DNA from: Nitratireductor alexandrii
GTDB lineage: Bacteria; Pseudomonadota; Alphaproteobacteria; Rhizobiales; Rhizobiaceae
DNA: 64,000 nt
Assembly (NCBI RefSeq): GCF_004000215.1
Contig: NZ_RBVY01000005.1
Location: 310,001 to 374,000, forward strand
Reading direction: 5' to 3'
Part shown: piece after piece, positions 58,381 to 64,000 of the stretch
How positions within the stretch are numbered: position 1 is the first letter of the stretch
How the letters are laid out: the number at the start of each line of letters is the position of its first letter
Position numbers and translations under genes: made by a program
The notes under the pieces: model-generated
Database searches by the model: none
The model's input: only the letters and a program-made list of their open reading frames with translations
Told to the model about the DNA's origin: nothing

Positions 58381-59556
58381 ATGGCAAACCCTCCCCTCGC
58401 CGGCATCCGCGTCATCGAGCTTGCCCGCATCCTGGCCGGCCCCTGGGCGGGGCAGTTGCTCGCCGATCTGGGCGCCGACGTCATCAAGGTGGAGAATCCG
58501 AACGGCGGCGACGACACCCGCCGCTGGGGGCCGCCCTTCGTGAAAAGCCATGACGGCGAAAATCTTTCCGCCGCCTATTACCACTCGACCAATCGCGGCA
58601 AGCGCTCGGTGGCGATCGACTTTTCCACGCCCGAGGGCGCGGAGACCGTCAAGAGGCTGATCGCCACCGCGGACGTGGTGATCGAGAACTTCAAGGTCGG
58701 CGGGCTGAAGAAATACGGCCTCGACTACGAAAGCCTGCGGGCGGACAACCCGCGCCTGGTCTATTGCTCGATCACCGGTTTCGGCCAGACCGGACCCTAT
58801 GCCCGCCGCCCGGGTTACGATTTCATCATCCAGGGCATGGCCGGCATGATGTCGATCACTGGAGAACCCGGCCGCGAGCCGCAAAAGGCCGGCGTCGCGA
58901 TTTCCGACGTCTTCACCGGGCTTTATTCGGTCATCGCCATCCAGGCGGCGCTGCGCCACGCCGAACGCACCGGCGAAGGCCAATATGTCGACATGGCGCT
59001 GTTCGACACCCAGATTTCGGTGCTCGGCAACCAGAACCTCAACTATCTGGTCTCCGGCACGCCGCCGGTGCAGATGGGCAATGCCCATATGAACATCGCC
59101 CCCTACGAAGTCGTGCCGGTCGCCGACGGGCACATCATCCTGGCGGTCGGCAATGACGGCCAGTTCCGCCATTTGTGCCAGGTGCTGGGGCTGGAAGCCC
59201 TTGCCGACGATCCCGACTTCGCCACCAATCCGGCGCGGGTCGAACATCGCCGGCGCCTGCGCGAAAAGCTGGTCGCCACGCTTGCCGGCTGGCAAAAGCA
59301 ACCCTTGCTCGACAGGCTGGAAGCCGCCAACGTGCCCGCGAGCCCGATCAACGATATCGGCGAGGCCTTCGCCGACCCGCAGGCGATCGCGCGCGGCATG
59401 CGCATGGATCTCGACGACGGCCAGGGCAATGCGTTGCCGTCGGTGCGCGCGCCGATGCTGATGTCGAAGACACCCCCTGTCTATGACCGGCCCTCGCCGC
59501 GGCTCGGCGAGCATACTGCCGAGGTTTTGGCCGAACTGGAGGCGAAAGACGCATGA
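58381..59556 (+). CDS. Family III CoA-transferase (CaiB/BaiF type)
   Basis: A 391-residue CoA-transferase that moves CoA between carboxylic acids through an enzyme-bound anhydride. The N-terminal IRVIELARILAGPWAGQLLADLGADVIKVE signature is complete, and the catalytic aspartate is Asp147 in RRPGYDFII. Family members include formyl-CoA, carnitine and succinyl/mesaconyl-CoA transferases; this sequence does not settle which. The ATG at 58381 has no good ribosome site, and a TTG at 58339 would add 14 residues, so the start is uncertain. It overlaps the TPP-enzyme gene by four bases, so the two probably act on one pathway. Confidence 0.88.
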   Translation: MANPPLAGIRVIELARILAGPWAGQLLADLGADVIKVENPNGGDDTRRWGPPFVKSHDGENLSAAYYHSTNRGKRSVAIDFSTPEGAETVKRLIATADVVIENFKVGGLKKYGLDYESLRADNPRLVYCSITGFGQTGPYARRPGYDFIIQGMAGMMSITGEPGREPQKAGVAISDVFTGLYSVIAIQAALRHAERTGEGQYVDMALFDTQISVLGNQNLNYLVSGTPPVQMGNAHMNIAPYEVVPVADGHIILAVGNDGQFRHLCQVLGLEALADDPDFATNPARVEHRRRLREKLVATLAGWQKQPLLDRLEAANVPASPINDIGEAFADPQAIARGMRMDLDDGQGNALPSVRAPMLMSKTPPVYDRPSPRLGEHTAEVLAELEAKDA

Positions 59557-61202
59557 AAACGGGCGGACAACTGGTCGTCGACTGTCTGGAGGCAAACGGC
59601 GTCGAACGCCTCTACAGCGTGCCCGGCGAGAGTTATCTCGCCGTCCTCGACGCCTTGCACGATTCCAAGATCGAGAACGTCGTCTGCCGTCAGGAAGGCG
59701 GCGCGGCGATGATGGCCGACTGCGAGGGAAGGCTGACGGGAAAACCCGGCATCTGCTTCGTGACGCGCGGCCCCGGCGCGACCAACGCCTCCGCCGGCAT
59801 CCACATCGCCCGGCAGGATTCGAATCCCGTGATCCTGTTCGTCGGCCAGGTGGCGCGCGGCAATCTGGAGCGCGAGGCGTTCCAGGAGGTCGACTACAGG
59901 GCCTTTTTCGGCACGATGGCGAAATGGGTGGTGCAGATCGACGACGCGGCACGCGTTCCCGAACTCGTCACCCGCGCCTTCGCGGTCGCCACCTCCGGGC
60001 GCCCCGGCCCGGTCGTGGTCGTCCTGCCCGAGGATATGCTCACCGACACGGTCGAGGCGCCGACGCCCCTGCCCTTCGTCGCCGTCGAGACAAGGCCCGG
60101 CCGGCCGGAGATGGATCGGCTGGTCGAACTGCTCGAGGCGGCCGAGCGCCCGTTCCTGGTGCTCGGCGGCACACGCTGGACCGAGGAGGCCGTTAGCCAG
60201 GTCTGCGCCGGCATCAGCCGCTGGCGCCTGCCGGCAGGCTGCTCCTTCCGCCGGCAGACGCTCTGCGACCAGCTGCACGACTGTTATGCCGGCGACATCG
60301 GCATCGGCGCAAACCCGACGCTTGCGGCCTACATCAAGCAAAGCGACCTCGTCATCCTCGTCGGCTGCCGCTTCGGCGAGATGCCGTCGGCCGACTACAC
60401 GCTCGTAAAAAGCCCCTACCCCGACCAGAAACTGGTCCACATCTTCCCCGACCCGGAAGAGCTGGGCCGCGTCTACCGGCCCACTTTGGCGATCAACGCT
60501 TCCAACACGGCCTTCGCCGCGGCGTTTGCCGAGACGGCGCCGGACGCGCGCCCGCGCTGGGCGAAGCGCACCGAGGAATTGCACCAGTCCTATCTGGAGT
60601 GGTCGACGCCGCCGATGGACGGGCCGGGTGCGGTCAAGATCGGCCCGGTGATGGCATGGCTGGAGGAAAACCTGCCCGAGGACGTCATCATCGCCAACGG
60701 CGCCGGCAATTTCGCCACCTGGATGCATCGGTTCCACCGTTACCGCCGCTTCAACGGGCAGGCGGCCCCCACCTCGGGCTCGATGGGCTACGGCGTGCCG
60801 GCCGGCGTGGCGGCAAAGGGCATCTTTCCCGAACGCGAGGTCGTGGTCTGGGCCGGCGACGGCGATTTCTTGATGAACGGGCAGGAATTCGCGACGGCCG
60901 TGCAATACGGCCGGCCGATCATCGTCGTGATCCTCAACAACGGCATCTACGGCACGATCCGCATGCACCAGGAGCGCGACTATCCAGGCCGCGTATCGGG
61001 AACGACGCTGACGAACCCCGATTTCGCCACGCTCGCCCGCGCCTATGGCGGCCATGGCGAGACGGTGCGCGCCACCGCCGAGTTCGCGCCCGCCTTCGAG
61101 CGCGCGCGCGCCAGCGGCAAGCCGGCGATCCTCGACGTGCTCATCGACGCCGAGGCGATCACGCCAACCAGGACGCTGACCGAGATCCGCGAAAAGCGAT
61201 AG
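59553..61202 (+). CDS. Thiamine pyrophosphate enzyme, acetolactate synthase-like
   Basis: A 549-residue TPP enzyme with the three-domain acetolactate synthase/benzoylformate decarboxylase layout. The N-terminal Pyr domain has the activating Glu in CRQEGGAAMMADCEGRLTG, the centre is an FAD/NAD-like spacer, and the PP domain carries the cofactor motif GDGDFLMNGQEF to VVILNN (about residues 433-460). It does not look like oxalyl-CoA decarboxylase in its N-terminal half, nor like IlvB closely enough to claim branched-chain synthesis, and no small regulatory subunit follows. It is coupled by ATGA to the CoA-transferase. Substrate is unknown; decarboxylation of a 2-oxo acid or acyl-CoA is plausible. 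Confidence 0.86.
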   Translation: MKTGGQLVVDCLEANGVERLYSVPGESYLAVLDALHDSKIENVVCRQEGGAAMMADCEGRLTGKPGICFVTRGPGATNASAGIHIARQDSNPVILFVGQVARGNLEREAFQEVDYRAFFGTMAKWVVQIDDAARVPELVTRAFAVATSGRPGPVVVVLPEDMLTDTVEAPTPLPFVAVETRPGRPEMDRLVELLEAAERPFLVLGGTRWTEEAVSQVCAGISRWRLPAGCSFRRQTLCDQLHDCYAGDIGIGANPTLAAYIKQSDLVILVGCRFGEMPSADYTLVKSPYPDQKLVHIFPDPEELGRVYRPTLAINASNTAFAAAFAETAPDARPRWAKRTEELHQSYLEWSTPPMDGPGAVKIGPVMAWLEENLPEDVIIANGAGNFATWMHRFHRYRRFNGQAAPTSGSMGYGVPAGVAAKGIFPEREVVVWAGDGDFLMNGQEFATAVQYGRPIIVVILNNGIYGTIRMHQERDYPGRVSGTTLTNPDFATLARAYGGHGETVRATAEFAPAFERARASGKPAILDVLIDAEAITPTRTLTEIREKR

Positions 61203-61286
61203 GCCGATCACAAGCCTCATTCCGATTCCCGGCCCCGCGTGTTAGTAGCCCGCGTCATCTGGGGCGCGTGAACTGGAAAGAGGCCC

Positions 61287-62027
61287 ATGCACGAGGGAAC
61301 CGGACCCGCGATTTCGATCGTCATTCCCTGCAAGAACGAATCCGCCAATCTGGCCGTGCTGCTCGACGAGATCGACACCGCGCTCGCCGGCCGCGACCAT
61401 GAGGTTCTGGTGATCGACGACGGCTCGAGCGACGACACGCCGGCCATGCTGGCAGGCCGTATCGACGCCGGCGCGCGCCATCTGCGCCATATCCGCCACG
61501 ACCGCTCGGCCGGCCAGAGCGCGGCGGTGCGCTCGGGCGTGTTCGCCGCGCGCGGCGCGGTGGTGGTGACGATCGACGGCGACGGCCAGAACGACCCGCG
61601 CTATCTGCCCGTGCTCGCCGACCGGCTTTTGTCGGCCGACGCCACGGTCGGCATCGTCGCCGGCCAGCGGCTGAAGCGCACCGACACGCTGATCAAGCGC
61701 TGGTCGTCGCGTTTCGCCAATGCCCTGCGCGAGGCGATCCTGCGCGACGGCACGCGCGATTCCGGCTGCGGGCTCAAGGCGCTGCGCACCGAGCTGTTCC
61801 GTCAGCTGCCCTATTTCGACGGCTGGCACCGCTATTTGCCGGCGCTGGTGCTGCGCGAGGGATTCGGCGTGCTGCATGTCGACGTCGTCGACCGCGAACG
61901 CCGGCACGGCACCTCCAATTACGGCATTCTCGACCGCGGCCTGCGCGGCATACTCGACCTGTTCGGCGTGTGGTGGCTGCGCCGACGACGCAAGACCCTC
62001 CCCCGCATCACGGAGCCGTCCCGATGA
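61287..62027 (+). CDS. Glycosyltransferase family 2, polyprenyl-phosphate sugar synthase-like
   Basis: A 246-residue GT2 enzyme similar to dolichyl-phosphate mannose synthase and ArnC-type proteins, which attach a sugar from a nucleotide donor to a polyprenyl phosphate. It has the N-terminal SIVIPCKNES motif, the DDGSSDDT site, the DxD-type TIDGDGQNDPRYL segment at about 96-105, and a basic C-terminus (WLRRRRK). There are no strong membrane helices. It overlaps the next gene by four bases, and the third gene is an ArnT-like transferase, so the set resembles the rhizobial RgtE/RgtF and Rgt galacturonosyl system. The sugar cannot be read from the sequence. Confidence 0.85.
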   Translation: MHEGTGPAISIVIPCKNESANLAVLLDEIDTALAGRDHEVLVIDDGSSDDTPAMLAGRIDAGARHLRHIRHDRSAGQSAAVRSGVFAARGAVVVTIDGDGQNDPRYLPVLADRLLSADATVGIVAGQRLKRTDTLIKRWSSRFANALREAILRDGTRDSGCGLKALRTELFRQLPYFDGWHRYLPALVLREGFGVLHVDVVDRERRHGTSNYGILDRGLRGILDLFGVWWLRRRRKTLPRITEPSR

Positions 62028-62356
62028 CCGACACTTTCCAGTCGCTCTACAACTGGGCCTACCAGGTCTTCGTCGACCAGTTCAGCGCCTGGATCCTGCT
62101 GGGCTTCGTCGCCCAGGCGATGTTCACCATGCGCTTTTTGGTGCAGTGGATCGCCTCGGAGCGCGCCAAGCGCTCGGTGGTGCCGGTCGCGTTCTGGTTC
62201 TTCTCGCTCGGCGGCGGCACGCTGCTTCTGCTTTACGCCATTCACCGCAAGGATCCCGTCTTCATCGCCGGCCAGGCGCTCGGCCTCGTCATCTATATCC
62301 GCAATCTGTGGCTGATCGCCAACGAGCATCGCAGCGCGATGTCAGGCACCGACTGA
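62024..62356 (+). CDS. Lipid A biosynthesis N-terminal (LAB_N) small membrane protein
   Basis: A 110-residue membrane protein with three predicted helices and the LAB_N pattern: ILLGFVAQAMFTMRFLVQWI, RSVVPVAFWFFSLGGGTLLL, and GLVIYIRNLWLI. The same module is fused to the N-terminus of LpxB in some bacteria and occurs alone beside ArnC-like GT2 genes, where it is thought to help make or present a polyprenyl-linked sugar. The ATG at 62024 overlaps the stop of the GT2 gene. Function as a subunit of the adjacent GT2 enzyme is an inference from its position. Confidence 0.85.
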   Translation: MTDTFQSLYNWAYQVFVDQFSAWILLGFVAQAMFTMRFLVQWIASERAKRSVVPVAFWFFSLGGGTLLLLYAIHRKDPVFIAGQALGLVIYIRNLWLIANEHRSAMSGTD

Positions 62357-62364
62357 CCCGTCGC

Positions 62365-64000
62365 ATGAGCGCCAACCGTTCCAACCCGGTCTCGTCCGCC
62401 CGGCCCGCCGCGGGCGCGCTCGGCCTGGCGCATTATCTCGGGCTGGCGCTTTTGTGCCTCTTGCTGTTCGCGCCCGGCATCACCACCCTGCCGCCGACCG
62501 ACCGCGACGAGGCGCGCTTCGTGCAGGCGACCAAGCAGATGGTCGAGAGCGGCGACTATGTCGATATCCGCTTTCAGGACGAGCCGCGCTACAAGAAGCC
62601 GGCCGGCATCTATTGGCTGCAATCGGCGGCGGTCGCCATCAGCGGCCAGGGCGCCGACGCGCCGGTCGCCGTCTACCGCACCGTCTCGATCCTCGGCGCG
62701 ATGCTCGCCGTTCTGGCCACCGCCTGGCTGGGCGCGTGGATGTTCGGCACGACCGCCGGGCTGATCGCGGCCGTTTCGCTCGCCGGCCTGCTGATGCTCG
62801 GCTTCGAGGCCCGCATCGCCAAGACCGACGCGACGCTGCTGGCGACCGGCCTCGTGGCGCAGGCCATGCTGGCGCGGATCTATCTCGGCCACCGCGCCGG
62901 CACGCCGGTTCCCGGCTGGGCGCCGTGGCTGTTCTGGGCCGCGCAGGGCGCCGCGATCCTGATCAAGGGACCGGTAATTCCCTTCCTCAGCCTGCTGACC
63001 GCCGGCTTCCTGCTTGCATTCGACCGCGACCGGGCCTGGCTGACAAAAATGCGCGCGCTGCCCGGCGTCGCCTTGATGCTGCTGGTCGCGGCCCCCTGGC
63101 TTGCGCTGATAACCTATAAGAGCGGGGCGGCGTTCTGGCAGGAGGCGGTCGGCCGCGACCTGCTCGGCAAGATCGGGTCGGGCCAGGAATCGCACGGTTT
63201 TCCGCCCGGCTATTACGTGCTGGTCTATTCGCTCACCATGTGGCCGTTCGGCCTCGCCGCGATCGACGCCGGCCTGCGCGTGCTCAACGGCATGCGCGCC
63301 GATCCACGGCTGCTGTTTCTCGCGGCGTGGTACCTGCCCTACTGGCTGATCATCGAACTGGTGCCGACCAAGCTGCCGCATTACATGCTGCCGGCCTTTC
63401 CGGCCCTGGTTCTGGCGCTCGGCTGGGCGCTCGGCGACCCGGCGGCACGCGACGCGCCGCTGCGGCGCTGGCAGAGCTGGCTGCGCTGGGCGACCGCGTT
63501 CGGCCTCGTCGTCGTCACCGTGGCGCTGGCCGCCATCGCGATCGGCATCACCCCTTACGTGCTGGGCAGTTTTTCCTGGTGGGGCGCGCTCGCGGCGATC
63601 GTCGTCGTCGTCACCGGCTGGCTCGGCAGCGGCTTTCGCCCGCCGCTCGCCGCCCTGCCGCGCACGCTCGCCGCCGCGCTCGGCGCCGGCGCCACGCTGG
63701 CGCTCGCCGCGATCTTCGTGCTGCCGCCGCTGAAGCCGGTCTGGCTCAGCCCGGAAATCGCGCGCCTGTTTGCCGAGCACAAACCCTGCCCGCAGGGCCG
63801 GCTGGTGTCGACGGGCTATTACGAGCCGAGCCTGATCTTTCTCGTCGGCACGAACACGCTGCTGACCGATCCCAAAACCGCCGCCGAGACCCTGGCCGAA
63901 AATCCCGCCTGCACGTTGGCGCTGGTGCGCGGCGACCTCACGCAAGCGTTTTTCGCCGCCCTGCCCGCGGGACAAGCCAGCGTGGCGGCGCGCGGCGCGG
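62365..64000 (+). CDS. ArnT/GT39-like lipid glycosyltransferase, 5' part
   Basis: The frame is open from the ATG at 62365 to the window end (545 residues shown, no stop). It is a multi-span membrane protein with a large C-terminal periplasmic part, matching the ArnT/PMT group that uses a polyprenyl-phosphate sugar as donor. The catalytic loop is PPTDRDEARFVQATKQM, followed by YKKPAGIYWLQ and, after several helices, ELVPTKLPHYMLPAFPA. In Rhizobium, related Rgt proteins add galacturonic acid to lipid A or core. It lies eight bases after the LAB_N gene, so the three form one operon. The truncated end prevents a full length check. Confidence 0.87.
   Translation, partial: MSANRSNPVSSARPAAGALGLAHYLGLALLCLLLFAPGITTLPPTDRDEARFVQATKQMVESGDYVDIRFQDEPRYKKPAGIYWLQSAAVAISGQGADAPVAVYRTVSILGAMLAVLATAWLGAWMFGTTAGLIAAVSLAGLLMLGFEARIAKTDATLLATGLVAQAMLARIYLGHRAGTPVPGWAPWLFWAAQGAAILIKGPVIPFLSLLTAGFLLAFDRDRAWLTKMRALPGVALMLLVAAPWLALITYKSGAAFWQEAVGRDLLGKIGSGQESHGFPPGYYVLVYSLTMWPFGLAAIDAGLRVLNGMRADPRLLFLAAWYLPYWLIIELVPTKLPHYMLPAFPALVLALGWALGDPAARDAPLRRWQSWLRWATAFGLVVVTVALAAIAIGITPYVLGSFSWWGALAAIVVVVTGWLGSGFRPPLAALPRTLAAALGAGATLALAAIFVLPPLKPVWLSPEIARLFAEHKPCPQGRLVSTGYYEPSLIFLVGTNTLLTDPKTAAETLAENPACTLALVRGDLTQAFFAALPAGQASVAARGA

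Noticed and set aside
58381-61202. Annotation as frc-oxc oxalate degradation genes
   Set aside because: The TPP enzyme lacks the oxalyl-CoA decarboxylase pattern in its N-terminal half, so the specific names are not justified.

Overview
The window is GC-rich chromosomal DNA with densely packed, overlapping genes. It comes from an alphaproteobacterium, most likely of the Hyphomicrobiales (Rhizobiales). The evidence is the gene order ligA-recN-bamD-lpxC-ftsZ-ftsA-ftsQ-ddlB-murB-murC-murG-ftsW-murD-mraY-murF-murE-ftsI-ftsL-rsmH-mraZ, a betaine-lipid (btaAB) pair, an ArsR-methyltransferase/metF pair, and GANTC (CcrM-type) sites in division-gene promoters. Genus cannot be fixed from the sequence alone. 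No insertion sequence, prophage, CRISPR array or tRNA was recognised. The only RNA gene seen is rnpB.

Layout. 1-1.8 kb: the end of an aminopeptidase P gene converging on azlCD (branched-chain amino acid export). 1.95-27.1 kb: a complete division and cell-wall (dcw) cluster on the minus strand, preceded by a promoter carrying four TGGGN boxes at exact 10-bp spacing, the MraZ operator pattern. 27.2-32 kb: a PLP-dependent Cys/Met enzyme, rnpB, a lytic transglycosylase, an amidase, a TerB/DnaJ protein and a small lipoprotein. 32-36.7 kb: a MarR-like regulator divergent from a 5-oxoprolinase/hydantoinase fusion, with a palindromic operator between them, then a cupin. 36.8-39.7 kb: a HAD phosphatase and btaA-btaB behind a near-consensus PHO box. 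39.7-42.9 kb: a DUF2293 protein and a TrmO-like protein, then an ArsR-SAM methyltransferase/metF operon behind a perfect 22-bp palindrome, and an unlisted 28-residue membrane peptide gene. 43-49.8 kb: DMT exporter, ornithine decarboxylase-like enzyme, MltB, GH25 lysozyme, beta-lactamase-fold protein and MOSC protein. 49.9-55.1 kb: a ketoacyl synthase III, two small secreted proteins, a RelBE-type toxin-antitoxin pair with its palindrome, and ettA. 55.2-64 kb: secreted RNase T2, a YiiX-like lipoprotein, a lipase, a CoA-transferase/TPP-enzyme operon, and a three-gene polyprenyl-phosphate-sugar and lipid-glycosylation set that runs off the window.

How the parts work together. The dcw block makes UDP-MurNAc-pentapeptide (MurB-F, Ddl), lipids I and II (MraY, MurG) and the divisome (FtsZAQWIL). 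LpxC and BamD tie outer-membrane synthesis to the same transcription unit. Several peptidoglycan hydrolases (Slt, AmiD, MltB, GH25) follow as remodelling enzymes. BtaAB and the terminal glycosyltransferase set both alter membrane lipids. The PHO box suggests the first does so during phosphate starvation.

The most useful regulatory reads, all direct sequence observations, are the MraZ boxes at 27032-27066, the PHO box at 37686-37703, the ArsR palindrome at 40648-40669, the MarR-type palindrome at 32587-32606, the relBE palindrome at 53441-53456 and the GANTC cluster at 12980-13072. The best candidate for something undescribed is the 28-residue gene at 42778-42864, with its own promoter and Shine-Dalgarno site.
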